A stretch of DNA of 64,000 nucleotides from JBDTNL01 sp039933785 (GTDB lineage: Bacteria > Acidobacteriota > Thermoanaerobaculia > Multivoradales > JAGPDF01), in assembly GCA_039933785.1 (NCBI GenBank), contig JBDTNL010000001.1, positions 62,001 through 126,000 on the forward strand, given 5' to 3'. The notes beneath the pieces are model-generated. The model had not been told where the DNA came from. It searched no databases and was given only the letters and a program-made list of their open reading frames with translations. This document shows positions 25,013-33,913 of the stretch, piece by piece. Position numbers and translations under genes: made by a program. The number at the start of each line of letters is the position of its first letter. Within the stretch, counting starts at the first letter, position 1.

Positions 25013-26578
25013 ATGGCCGACGTCAATCTCATGGGAGCGGCGCTGCTTGCAGCGGCGGCGTTGCTTTTCCTTGCCTGGTGGCTATTCGCCCGCCGCGCCG
25101 CCAGGCAGTTGCTCGCTTCGGCGCGTAGACAGGCCGAGAAAACCGGCGAGGAAGCCCAGCGCGACGCGCAAGCCAAGCTCAAGGAAGCTGATCTAGCCGC
25201 CAAGGAGAAGCAGCTCCAGGCGCAGACCGAGTTCGACAAGGCCTCGCGCCAGCACCGCCAGGAGCTCGAGCAGGTCGAGCGTCGCCTGACCCAGAAGGAA
25301 GACACGCTCGACAAGCGGCTCGACCAGCTCAGCCAGAAGGAAAAAGACCTCTCGGGGCGCGAGAAGACCGTGCAAACACGCGAGAAGGACGCGGAGTCGA
25401 AGGTCGCCGAGCTGGACACTCTGGCAGCGCAGCAGCGCCAGAAGCTCGAGCAGATCGCCGGCCTCACCGGTCAGCAGGCCAAGGACGAGCTCATCCGCGG
25501 GATGGAAAACGAGGCGCGCATGGAAGCCGCGCACATCGTGAAGCGGATCGAGGACGAGGCGCGCGAGAACGCCGGCAAGCAGGCCCAGCGCATCATCGGC
25601 ATGGCGGTGCAACGCTCGGCGTCGGACTACATCTCGGAGACCACGGTCTCGGTGGTCATGCTGCCCAGCGACGAGATGAAGGGCCGCATCATCGGCCGCG
25701 AGGGTCGCAACATCCGCGCCCTCGAAATGGCGACCGGCGTCGACCTGATCGTCGACGACACCCCCGAGGCGGTGATCCTTTCCGGCTTCGACCCATTCCG
25801 GCGCGAGATTGCTCGCGTGTCGCTCGAACGCCTGATCGGCGACGGGCGCATCCATCCGGCGCGCATCGAGGAGATCGTCGAGAAGGTGAAGGCCGAGTTC
25901 GATCAGAAGATCCTCGCCGAAGGCGAAGCGGCTCTCCTCGAGCTCCGCATCCCGAACATCCATCCCGAGCTGGTGAAGCTCCTCGGACGCCTGCGCTACC
26001 GAACGTCCTACGGCCAGAACGTCCTTCAGCACAGCAAGGAAGTCGCGTTCCTGGCCGGCGCCATGGCGGCCGAGCTCAAGGTCAACGTGCACGTGGCGCG
26101 GCGCGCCGGCATCCTGCACGACATCGGCAAGGCGATCGATCGCGAGATGGACGGCACGCATTTGCAGATCGGCATCGACCTGCTGCGCAAGTACGGCGAG
26201 ACCGAGGAAGTCGTGCACGGCATGGCCTGCCATCACGGGGACTACGACCCGCAGACCGTCGAAGCCGTGCTGGTCACTGCCGCCGATGCGTTGTCGGCGG
26301 CGCGCCCTGGCGCCCGGCGCGAGATCCTCGAGACCTACGTCAAGCGCCTGGAGAAGCTCGAGGAGATCGCTTCGAGCTTCAAGGGCGTGCAGAAAACGTT
26401 CGCCATTCAAGCGGGACGCGAGATTCGCATCATCGTCGACAGCAACAAACTGAGCGACGAGGAATCGCTCTGGCTGTCGAAGGACATCGCGAAGAAGATC
26501 GAGTCCGAGCTCACGTACCCCGGGCAGATCCGCGTCACGGTAATTCGCGAAACCCGCTCCGTCGAGTACGCCCGGTGA
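25013..26578 (+). CDS. rny: Ribonuclease Y
   Basis: 521 aa. Membrane-anchored endoribonuclease that begins mRNA decay. One N-terminal transmembrane helix (about 5-27), a long coiled coil (about 30-190, Lys/Glu/Gln-rich), a KH RNA-binding domain (MKGRIIGREGRNIRALE) and an HD hydrolase domain with the metal pair in GILHDIGKAID and HSKEVAFLAG. Start ATG 25013 follows GGGAGGAG closely; a TTG at 24995 is in frame but less likely. The gene lies 80 bases after the 6S RNA and 73 bases before ymdB; rny-ymdB pairing is widely conserved. Confidence 0.95.
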   Translation: MADVNLMGAALLAAAALLFLAWWLFARRAARQLLASARRQAEKTGEEAQRDAQAKLKEADLAAKEKQLQAQTEFDKASRQHRQELEQVERRLTQKEDTLDKRLDQLSQKEKDLSGREKTVQTREKDAESKVAELDTLAAQQRQKLEQIAGLTGQQAKDELIRGMENEARMEAAHIVKRIEDEARENAGKQAQRIIGMAVQRSASDYISETTVSVVMLPSDEMKGRIIGREGRNIRALEMATGVDLIVDDTPEAVILSGFDPFRREIARVSLERLIGDGRIHPARIEEIVEKVKAEFDQKILAEGEAALLELRIPNIHPELVKLLGRLRYRTSYGQNVLQHSKEVAFLAGAMAAELKVNVHVARRAGILHDIGKAIDREMDGTHLQIGIDLLRKYGETEEVVHGMACHHGDYDPQTVEAVLVTAADALSAARPGARREILETYVKRLEKLEEIASSFKGVQKTFAIQAGREIRIIVDSNKLSDEESLWLSKDIAKKIESELTYPGQIRVTVIRETRSVEYAR

Positions 26579-26651
26579 TTCCGCGCCGGTGCCATGGGCG
26601 CGCCGAATGGCCTGCGCTTGCGATCAGCAGTCGCGCGCGTGAGCGTGCGAC

Positions 26652-27440
26652 ATGAAGTTACTCTTCGTTGGCGACATCATCGGCAAGCCCGGCCGGCAGG
26701 CGCTTCATGCCCTGCTCCCCGGCCTGGTCGATCGCCATCGCGCCGACTACGTCGTAGTGAACGTCGAGAACGCCGCCGGCGGATTCGGGGTGACGCCCGA
26801 TGTGCTCGCGGAGCTCGCCGATCTGCCGATCAACGCCTACACCACCGGCAACCACGTCTGGGACAAGAAGGAAGGCGTGGAGATGATGCAGTTCGAGCCC
26901 CGCCTGCTGCGCCCGGCGAACTACCCGGCCAAGAATCCGGGCAAGGGCGTGCATGTGGGCGAGACCGCGTCGGGCATTCCGGTGGCGACGATCAACCTCG
27001 AGGGCCAGGTGTTCATGAAGAACCTGGACTCGCCGTTCGTCGTCGCGGACCGGCTGCTGGCCGAGCTCGACAAGAAGGTGAAAGTGGTGATGGTCGATTT
27101 TCACGCCGAAGCGACGAGCGAGAAACAGGCCCTGGCCTGGTACCTCGACGGCCGCGTGAGCGCCGTGCTCGGCACGCATACGCATGTGCCGACGGCCGAC
27201 GAGCGAGTGTTGCCGGGCGGAACCGCGCTGGTGACCGACGTTGGCATGACCGGACCGTACGAATCGGTCATCGGCTTTCGCCACGACAAGGTTCTGCAGC
27301 GTTTCCTGCTGCAGACGCCAGTAGGCTTCGAAGTCGCGAAGCGCGACGTGCGTTTGGCCGCGGCGGTCATCGACATCGACGAGACCACGGGCAAGGCGCG
27401 CGGCGTCGAGCGCATGCTCGTGCCGCACGAAAGCCGCTAG
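26652..27440 (+). CDS. ymdB: YmdB-family metallophosphoesterase (2',3'-cyclic nucleotide phosphodiesterase type)
   Basis: 262 aa, full length. The calcineurin-like di-metal site is intact: GDIIGKPGR, NVENAAGG, TTGNHVWD, DFHAEATSEK, GTHTHVPTADE. In Bacillus the homologue hydrolyses 2',3'-cyclic mononucleotides and affects biofilm decisions. Placement immediately after rny is the conserved arrangement and suggests a link to RNA turnover products. No strong Shine-Dalgarno precedes ATG 26652. Confidence 0.92.
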   Translation: MKLLFVGDIIGKPGRQALHALLPGLVDRHRADYVVVNVENAAGGFGVTPDVLAELADLPINAYTTGNHVWDKKEGVEMMQFEPRLLRPANYPAKNPGKGVHVGETASGIPVATINLEGQVFMKNLDSPFVVADRLLAELDKKVKVVMVDFHAEATSEKQALAWYLDGRVSAVLGTHTHVPTADERVLPGGTALVTDVGMTGPYESVIGFRHDKVLQRFLLQTPVGFEVAKRDVRLAAAVIDIDETTGKARGVERMLVPHESR

Positions 27441-27458
27441 CTCGAGGTCCGTTCGATC

Positions 27459-28343
27459 ATGAACCTGTCGCCCCGCCTGCAAGCCCTGCGCGCCGCGTCC
27501 GGCCGGCTGCCGGTGTCGGTGATCATCACCACGCTCAACGAGGAAGTGAACATCCGCGAGTGCCTGGAGTCGGCGGCGTGGGCGGACGAGATCCTGCTGG
27601 TCGATTCGTTCTCGAGCGATCGCACGCTCCAGATCGCGCGCGAGTTCCAATCGCCGGTGCCGTTCACGATTCTCGAGCGCGAGTATTTCGGCTCGGCGGC
27701 GCAGAAGAACTGGTCGATGGACAGGGTGAAGCACGATTGGGTGTTGATCATCGACGCCGACGAGCGCGTGCCGGAGGACCTGGCGGCCGAGATCCTGACC
27801 ATTCTCGGCGCGGCGCCGCCGGTGAACGGCTACTTCATCCGGCGCGAGAATGTCTTCATCGACAAGATCATTCGCCACTCGGGCTGGTCGACCGACAAGG
27901 TGGTGCGCCTGTTTCGGCGCGATCGCGGGAGGTATCCCAATCGGCGGGTGCACGCCGATCTCGAGATCGACGGCATGGCGCCGACCATGAAGCACGCCAT
28001 GCTGCACTACACGTTCCGGTCGTTCGATCAGTACTTCCGCAAGTTCATCAACTACGCCGAGTGGGGCGCCGCGCAGGCGTACCGCGATGGGCGGAAGGCG
28101 GGGTTCTTCGAGGTGGCGCTTCGTCCGCTTTGGCGATTCGTCCGCATGTACGTGCTGCAGCTCGGTTTCCTCGACGGCATCCACGGTTTGGTGGTCTGCG
28201 GCCTGCAGGCGTTCGGCACGTTCCTGAAGTACGCTCGCGTCTGGGAGTACCGCATCCGCGCCAAGCGCGGCGAAGAGATCGTGTTGCCGGCGTTCGACGA
28301 CGACGCCAAGACCTGGCAGAAGCCGGGCGGCGACGCGAGATAG
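27459..28343 (+). CDS. Glycosyltransferase family 2, LPS-core (WaaE/KdtX-like)
   Basis: 294 aa, soluble or membrane-associated GT-A enzyme. It has VSVIITTLNEEVNI for nucleotide-sugar binding, WADEILLVDSFSSDRT, and IIDADERVP holding the DxD-type metal site. Acceptor-side motif FIRRENVFIDKIIRHSGW and the conserved GRYPNRRVH are typical of the WaaE/KdtX group, which adds a sugar to lipopolysaccharide core. It follows ymdB by 18 bases and is probably its co-transcript. Its stop abuts the stop of the convergent GT2 gene with no spacing. Confidence 0.88.
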   Translation: MNLSPRLQALRAASGRLPVSVIITTLNEEVNIRECLESAAWADEILLVDSFSSDRTLQIAREFQSPVPFTILEREYFGSAAQKNWSMDRVKHDWVLIIDADERVPEDLAAEILTILGAAPPVNGYFIRRENVFIDKIIRHSGWSTDKVVRLFRRDRGRYPNRRVHADLEIDGMAPTMKHAMLHYTFRSFDQYFRKFINYAEWGAAQAYRDGRKAGFFEVALRPLWRFVRMYVLQLGFLDGIHGLVVCGLQAFGTFLKYARVWEYRIRAKRGEEIVLPAFDDDAKTWQKPGGDAR

Positions 28344-29093
28344 TCAGGCCCGAGCCGCGCGCCGGCGCGGACCGTATCGACCGAGCATGCCCTTGCAGCG
28401 GACCCCGAGCACTTCCCAGGCCATGCGGATGGAGTCCGTGATCGGGCTCACCCGGCTGTTGGCGCGGTAGTACCAGTCGATCGGAATCTCGATGATGCGA
28501 TACCCGCGGTGGCGGGCGATGAAGAGGATCTCGACATCGAAGGCCCAGCCCTCGTCGGTCTGCGAGCGGAAGAGATCGAGCGCCGCCTCGCGTCGGAAGC
28601 ACTTGAATCCGCATTGCGTGTCCTGCAGGCCCGGCACGGCGAGAACCTTCACCAGCAGATTGAACACGCGACCCATCAGGTGGCGGTAGGCGGGCTCTTC
28701 GAAACGATGCGCTCCGGGAGCCTCACGGCTGCCGATGGCGACGTCGTAAGCACTCGCTTGTGGCGGCAGGAATTTGGCGATCTCCTCGATGGGCATCGAG
28801 AAGTCGGCGTCGGCGACGAAGACGAACTCGCCCAGCGACTGGAGGACGCCCGTGCGCACAGCGGCGCCCTTGCCTTGGCGAGGCTCGTCGATCACGCGTA
28901 GGAAGGGATGCTCCACGGCGACCGCGAGGCCGATCTCTCGCGTGCGATCCCGACTGTTGTTATTGACCAGCAGGACTTCGCAGGCGAAGGACTGCGCGCG
29001 CACCCAGTCGACGACCTGAGGCAGCGTCTCGGGCAGCCGTTCGCCCTCGTTGTACGCCGGGATGACCAGACTCAGATGTGGCGCTGCGGACAC
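28344..29093 (-). CDS. Dolichyl-phosphate glucosyltransferase-like GT2 enzyme
   Basis: 249 aa; starts with GTG. Resembles the ALG5/DPG-synthase group that transfers glucose to a polyprenyl phosphate. Seen are LVIPAYNEGERLPETL, LLVNNNSRDRT, the DADFSMP metal motif, GSREAPGA, and QDTQCGFKCFRREAA, the last characteristic of the family. No transmembrane helix is evident. The lipid-linked sugar it would make is the usual donor for GT-C enzymes, several of which are encoded nearby. It lies 9 bases after the phosphodiesterase-like gene, so it is the second gene of that operon. Confidence 0.88.
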   Translation of the reverse strand: MSAAPHLSLVIPAYNEGERLPETLPQVVDWVRAQSFACEVLLVNNNSRDRTREIGLAVAVEHPFLRVIDEPRQGKGAAVRTGVLQSLGEFVFVADADFSMPIEEIAKFLPPQASAYDVAIGSREAPGAHRFEEPAYRHLMGRVFNLLVKVLAVPGLQDTQCGFKCFRREAALDLFRSQTDEGWAFDVEILFIARHRGYRIIEIPIDWYYRANSRVSPITDSIRMAWEVLGVRCKGMLGRYGPRRRAARA

Positions 29094-29102
29094 GCTTGCG
29101 GC

Positions 29103-30902
29103 CTAGATGTAGCCCAGAGACTTGAGCTTTTCGAGCTCTTCCTTGTTCAGCCCGCTCTTGGCGCCGGGTGCGTGCGGACTGGCCCAGAGACCGTCGTACG
29201 TCGGAATGCTGCGCCTCGGATGGGCCGCGAGGAACGCGGGATCGACGATCGGGTCGAGTACCTGTCCGGCGGCGTCCGCGGGGATAGGCAGACCGAGCAG
29301 GTAGAGCACGGTCGGGAAGATGTCGTAGATCGATCCGCTCGCGAGCTTCTCCCCGGCGCGGATAGGGCCGCCGCAGGCAAGGAAAATCCCCGGCGGCCCG
29401 TGGCGATGCTGGGAGTAGTAGCTCTGGTGAAGGATGGTCGGGGAGTGCCCGTGATCGGAGACCACGAGCAGCACGGTCTTCTCCGGTGCCTGATCGACCC
29501 GTTGGAGGAGCTTGCCGAGGTAGGCATCGAAGCTCTTGTAGCGCTTGGGGATCTCGCCGCCCCATTGCGCCAAGTCGGCGGCGTGTACGTTCAAGAAGAG
29601 CTCGGGCTGGTACCACTTCCAGAACCAGTGCTGCACGCTGTCGGGCTCGTGCGTGTACATGTTGAGGAAGCGCGGCTGCGGACGGTCCGAGAGCAGCTGC
29701 AGCACGGCGGCCGACTGCCACTCGAAGTCGGGCTTCTCCAGGAATGGCTTGATCTCGCGCAGCACATCGTCGGGCTGAACGAAGAGCTTGCTGTCGGAGA
29801 GTTTGGCGCTGCCGGGCTCATGGATGAGCTTGCTGTAGAAGAGATCGGTGCCGTAGGAGACGAAGTAGCCGCCGGGTGTGCTCATGGGCAGCGCCGGAAA
29901 CGAGTAGTAAAAGCCATCGACTACGCCGATCGAGATGCCGTAGTGGTCGAGAATCTCCCAGAGCGGTAGAGCGTGCAACTCGCCGCGCGACATCGTGGTG
30001 CGTTCGGCGAGGCCGAAGGGAGCCAGCGCCTCGGCGATTTCCTTGAAGAACGTCCGATGGACGGGGAAAACACCGGCTCCGGCCATGCCGGGCAGCTGGA
30101 TACGGTAAAAGTCGAGGACGCCGTGCACTTCCGGGCGCATGCCCGAGAAGATCGAAGCCCAGATCACGGCGGAGTTCGAGTCCTTGATCGTGGGCAGCGG
30201 GCCGCTGGTGCCGCGGCGCATGATCTCGGCGAAGTTCGGCAACTCGCCCTTGTCGATCATGGGTTGCATCACGCGCCAGTCGGCGCCGTCGAGGTCGACC
30301 ATCATGACGCTGAGGTCGGTGGCCTCTGGGGTGATCGGGATTGCTGCCGGTCTGACGACCTTGGCTTTGCCTTCTGGAACTCCACGGAGCACCGAAACGC
30401 CGTGCGCGGCGAGGAACGCGATCAGGACCGCGGTGAAGACGGCGCGAGATGCGCCTCTCACGAGCGCGAAGAGCAGCAGCGTGAGGAGGAGGACGCCGGC
30501 GGCGATGACCAACCCGTAGGCCGCGAGGAACGCGAGCATTCCCCAGACGGAGTGCAGGGTTCCGAAGGGGTAGTGGTCGTAGGTCAGGCCGTGGAGGAAG
30601 AAGAGCTCCCAGAAGATCAGGTTAAATCCCAGGAGACCCCACCAGCGGGGATCGCAGTGTCGCGCGTGCTCGGGGTCGAGCGCGCGGCGCCTGGCCACCA
30701 ACGCGGGGAGGAAGCCGAGGGCGAACATGGCGGCCATCCAGGCCCCGAAGGCGGCGCCGCACCAGAGCCACAGCACCAGGGTGTCGCGGGCGCTGTCGAG
30801 TCGGTTGTGTAGCGCGTGGGCGAGTGAGATGGCGGAGCCATACGTTGCCGCTCCGGTCAGGAAGCCGGAGCGCAGTGTCGAGAGCAATGAGCGATTGGGC
30901 AT
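29103..30902 (-). CDS. Membrane-anchored alkaline-phosphatase-superfamily hydrolase (type I phosphodiesterase-like)
   Basis: 599 aa. Several hydrophobic helices (about residues 10-180), then a periplasmic catalytic domain of the phosphodiesterase/nucleotide pyrophosphatase type. Metal site in MMVDLDGADW, nucleophile region SNSAVIWASIFSG, distal metals in VVSDHGH. The C-terminus ends LKSLGYI, as in other sulfatase-fold proteins of this window. Start ATG 30902 (MPNRSLL) was preferred over an upstream in-frame ATG. A phospho-substituent transferase or hydrolase on surface glycan is possible; the substrate is unknown. First gene of an operon with the dolichyl-phosphate glucosyltransferase-like gene. 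Confidence 0.85.
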   Translation of the reverse strand: MPNRSLLSTLRSGFLTGAATYGSAISLAHALHNRLDSARDTLVLWLWCGAAFGAWMAAMFALGFLPALVARRRALDPEHARHCDPRWWGLLGFNLIFWELFFLHGLTYDHYPFGTLHSVWGMLAFLAAYGLVIAAGVLLLTLLLFALVRGASRAVFTAVLIAFLAAHGVSVLRGVPEGKAKVVRPAAIPITPEATDLSVMMVDLDGADWRVMQPMIDKGELPNFAEIMRRGTSGPLPTIKDSNSAVIWASIFSGMRPEVHGVLDFYRIQLPGMAGAGVFPVHRTFFKEIAEALAPFGLAERTTMSRGELHALPLWEILDHYGISIGVVDGFYYSFPALPMSTPGGYFVSYGTDLFYSKLIHEPGSAKLSDSKLFVQPDDVLREIKPFLEKPDFEWQSAAVLQLLSDRPQPRFLNMYTHEPDSVQHWFWKWYQPELFLNVHAADLAQWGGEIPKRYKSFDAYLGKLLQRVDQAPEKTVLLVVSDHGHSPTILHQSYYSQHRHGPPGIFLACGGPIRAGEKLASGSIYDIFPTVLYLLGLPIPADAAGQVLDPIVDPAFLAAHPRRSIPTYDGLWASPHAPGAKSGLNKEELEKLKSLGYI

Positions 30903-30986
30903 GTTTGGGTGGCGAAGCCTTGCGGCGGGCCGTGGGCACGATAGCAAGCGGTTTGGTGGGGCTCAAGCGACTAGAATTCCTTTTGA

Positions 30987-32174
30987 ATGCCTCCAGCGCC
31001 TCGCCTTCGGGTTTTGTTGGTCTCCAATACGTTTCCGCCGGCCGATATTTCGGGGGTTGGAACGTTGGTGGCCGAGTTGCTCGGTGGGTTGCGGGCGGCT
31101 GGGCATTCCGCGACGGCGCTGGTTCGGGTGGCGCCGAATGGCGTGGCTTGGGTGATGGCGACGGGGGGGGCGAAGTTGTTGTTTCCGCTCCGCGCGGCGT
31201 TGGCGGTGAGTCACGCTGCGGGGACTGAGCCCTTCGACGTCGTGCACGTGCACGAGTCGGATGGAATCCTGGTCATCCTGCGTCAGCGTCTGGCCCGGCT
31301 CCTTGGGCGGCCGAGCGGGCGGGCTCGGATCGTGGCGACGTTGCAGGTGTCCTATCGCCGGGAGCGGTTGGCGGTTCGGCCGGTTCGCGATGGCGAACGG
31401 GTCGTTTCGCGGCCGGTTGCGAGTGAGTGGATGTTCAAGGTGTTGCGGGCTCCGTTGCATGCGCTTCTCGGGCGGCTCACGGTCGCGCTCGCCGATGCGG
31501 TGGTGGCGCCTAGCGAGGCAACTGCGAGGGAGCTCGAGGAGGACTACGGCGCTCGCGGCGTGGTGGTGATTCCGAATGGGATCGCTCTTCCCGGGGCTGG
31601 CGAGGAATCGCCGCGCCGGTCGACGACTGGGGAGACCGTTCTTTTCGTCGGTCGACTACGGACGCGCAAGGCGGTGGCAGTACTTCTCGAGGCTTTTGCG
31701 CGGGTTGGTCGCGAGCGGCCTCTGGCTCGTCTGGTCGTCCTTGGGGACGGCGAACAGCGGGCGGCGCTCGAGGCGCAGTGCGCTCGGCTCGGACTTGGTG
31801 AGCACGTGCTCCTGGCGGGCGCGGTGGCGCGGGCGGAGACGGCCCGTTGGCTGCGGGAGGCCGATGTCTTCTGTTTGCCATCGACCTACGAGGGCTTTCC
31901 TTTGGCGATTCTCGAAGCGATGGCGCAGGCCTTGCCGGTGGTGGCAACGCGCGTCGCAGGCGTGCCCGAGGCGATCGAGGATGGGGCGAGTGGGCTGCTG
32001 GTCGATTCCGAGGATGGCAGCGGCCTCGCTGCGGCGTTGATCGATCTGCTGGGCGATCCGGCGCGGCGCCAAGCGTTCGGCGCCCGCGGGCGGGTGCTGC
32101 TCGGGGAGCGCTTCGCGATCGGCGCTATCTGCGCGCGCTACGTGGAGCTTTTCGGCCGCTTGGCGGCGCGATGA
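30987..32174 (+). CDS. Glycosyltransferase family 4
   Basis: 395 aa, GT-B fold. N-terminal acceptor domain begins LRVLLVSNTFPPADISGVGT; the C-terminal donor domain has VLFVGRLRTRKAV and STYEGFPLAILEAMAQALPVVA, giving the E-x7-E motif. No Shine-Dalgarno is present; TAGAAT (30972-30977) lies 9 bases before ATG, so the transcript probably starts within about 3 bases of the start codon. The stop overlaps the start of the next gene (ATGA, 32171-32174), indicating translational coupling. Sugar specificity is unknown. Confidence 0.88.
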   Translation: MPPAPRLRVLLVSNTFPPADISGVGTLVAELLGGLRAAGHSATALVRVAPNGVAWVMATGGAKLLFPLRAALAVSHAAGTEPFDVVHVHESDGILVILRQRLARLLGRPSGRARIVATLQVSYRRERLAVRPVRDGERVVSRPVASEWMFKVLRAPLHALLGRLTVALADAVVAPSEATARELEEDYGARGVVVIPNGIALPGAGEESPRRSTTGETVLFVGRLRTRKAVAVLLEAFARVGRERPLARLVVLGDGEQRAALEAQCARLGLGEHVLLAGAVARAETARWLREADVFCLPSTYEGFPLAILEAMAQALPVVATRVAGVPEAIEDGASGLLVDSEDGSGLAAALIDLLGDPARRQAFGARGRVLLGERFAIGAICARYVELFGRLAAR

Positions 32175-33913
32175 ACCTGCCGGCTACGTCCTGGATGGAG
32201 CGCTTGGGCCGCGTGGTGCTCGGCGGTCTGTTGATGGCGACTTTGGTCGGTGCGCTGCGCTTGGACCGCACACAGCGGGCGCTGGTGGGGGACGAGGCGA
32301 CGTTCGCCATGCAGGCGGAGAGTCTCGCGTTCGACTTCGACCTGCGGTACACGCGAGCCGACTACGACCGTTTCGTGGCGACCTGGCAGCGGCCGCCCGA
32401 TGGATTGATCCTGCAGACGACCGATGGCGGAAAGACGCTGACCTACGGCAAGCCGGCGCTCTATGCGCTGGCGATCGCGCCGTTCGTTCGCCTCAGCCCC
32501 TTGCGCGGTGCGCAGGTTGGGAACCTGTTGTTCCTGGCGCTCGCGGCGTGGTTGGTGGCGCGTGCGCTGCGGCCGGTGGTTGGAGCCGCGATTCCGTGGT
32601 GGGTTGCCTGCTGGATCTTCGCCTCGGTGAGCTTTGCGTATGTGACGTGGGAGCACGCCGAGGTCTTCCTGCTGGCGGCGACGGCGAGTGGCTTTGCCTT
32701 GGTGTACGGCGTCGGGGAGGACGAGGACCAGCCTGCGCGTGGATTGCCGTGCCGCTTTGCGCTTGCCGGTGCGTTGATCGCAGTGGTCGGAGCGAGTCGC
32801 ATTTTCTATCTGGCGCTCTTGGCCCCTCTGTGGCTCGCGATTCCGCGGCCGCGAGTTGGCGCGCGGCGGGCGGCATTGATCGGCGGCGCTCTGCTGGTCC
32901 TGACGATCTCGGGCCTGGGGCGCATCGCGGCGGGTGGAGACTGGAGCGGGTACGGTGCCGAGCGCCGGGGCTTCTATCCACGCACCGGGTATCCGGAGGT
33001 CGACTTTCCTGCGAGTGAGTGGCCGCAGGTGTTGGCGAAGTTGGGCAATACCTCCTGGACGCAAGAGGGTGCCATTTCGTGGAATCGCAGTCCGCGACTG
33101 TGGGCGTGGGACAGCTGGTACTTCCTAGTCGGGCGCGATATCGGAGTGCTGCCGTACTTCCTCCCCTTGTTGCTGGGAGTGTTCGCGTTTCGTCGAGATC
33201 GTGGGCGCTGGGCGATTCCGCTGGCCGTTCTCCTCGCGATGAGCTGTTTCCTCCTGGTGCGCCCGCACAACTTCTTCGGCGGGGTGGGCGCGATCGGCGA
33301 TCGCTATTTCTTGCCGCTGTATCCGGCGCTGTGGTTTCTCGCCGGGCGCGCGGGCAGGGTGCGCTCGGCGATCGCTTGCGCGGTGCTCGCGGCGCCGTTT
33401 TTGTGGACGCTGTGGCGCGCGCCGACGATGTTTCCCGTCGCCGCCAGCGGACGCTACGCCTATGTTTCACCCGCGGCGGAAGCGCTTCTCCCCTACGAGA
33501 CTTCGCTGAGTCACCTCCCGGGGGGCGAGGACGTGGCGCAGAACGGACTCTGGTTTCGTTTCGTGAACGACGCCGTGGGCCGCGAGGCCGAGAGGCCCTG
33601 GCTTCGCGCCGGTTCGACAGGCGAGATTCTGATCGGCAGTCCGGCGCCGCTGGCGGAGGTGCGGATCGATTTTCGACCGGAAGTTCCGGCAACCTTGGAG
33701 GTCTCTGGCGCCCGGCTGGTGTCTGTTCCGGGTGGTCCGGCGGGCGAATTCGTAGTGGCGTTCGACCGGGCTTCCGCGCGGCATCCCATGTGGTGGACGG
33801 CCGACGACTACTACTTGTATCGACTACGACTCAAGGTTCCACCGACCGCGCGCCTCGCGGCGCAAGTGCCGTTCAGGATTTCGCCGGCAATCGGCGACCC
33901 GGCTCCTAATTGA
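32171..33913 (+). CDS. Membrane GT-C type glycosyltransferase
   Basis: 580 aa with about ten hydrophobic helices in the first 420 residues and a periplasmic C-terminal domain. After the first helix comes an acidic loop motif (VGDEATFAMQAE), the usual catalytic aspartate position of polyprenyl-phosphate-sugar-dependent GT-C enzymes. No named subfamily is recognisable. Start ATG overlaps the GT4 stop. The C-terminal stop region overlaps by 8 bases with the convergent GT4 gene. Probably transfers a sugar from a lipid carrier to a glycan or protein outside the cytoplasm. Confidence 0.8.
   Translation: MNLPATSWMERLGRVVLGGLLMATLVGALRLDRTQRALVGDEATFAMQAESLAFDFDLRYTRADYDRFVATWQRPPDGLILQTTDGGKTLTYGKPALYALAIAPFVRLSPLRGAQVGNLLFLALAAWLVARALRPVVGAAIPWWVACWIFASVSFAYVTWEHAEVFLLAATASGFALVYGVGEDEDQPARGLPCRFALAGALIAVVGASRIFYLALLAPLWLAIPRPRVGARRAALIGGALLVLTISGLGRIAAGGDWSGYGAERRGFYPRTGYPEVDFPASEWPQVLAKLGNTSWTQEGAISWNRSPRLWAWDSWYFLVGRDIGVLPYFLPLLLGVFAFRRDRGRWAIPLAVLLAMSCFLLVRPHNFFGGVGAIGDRYFLPLYPALWFLAGRAGRVRSAIACAVLAAPFLWTLWRAPTMFPVAASGRYAYVSPAAEALLPYETSLSHLPGGEDVAQNGLWFRFVNDAVGREAERPWLRAGSTGEILIGSPAPLAEVRIDFRPEVPATLEVSGARLVSVPGGPAGEFVVAFDRASARHPMWWTADDYYLYRLRLKVPPTARLAAQVPFRISPAIGDPAPN

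Noticed and set aside
26658..28184. 508-residue minus-strand frame over ymdB and the GT2 gene
   Set aside because: Antisense shadow of two genes with intact catalytic motifs.
26594..28441. 615-residue plus-strand frame spanning ymdB and the GT2 gene
   Set aside because: Frame-shifted shadow: Arg/Gly/Pro-rich, and it crosses two well-supported genes.
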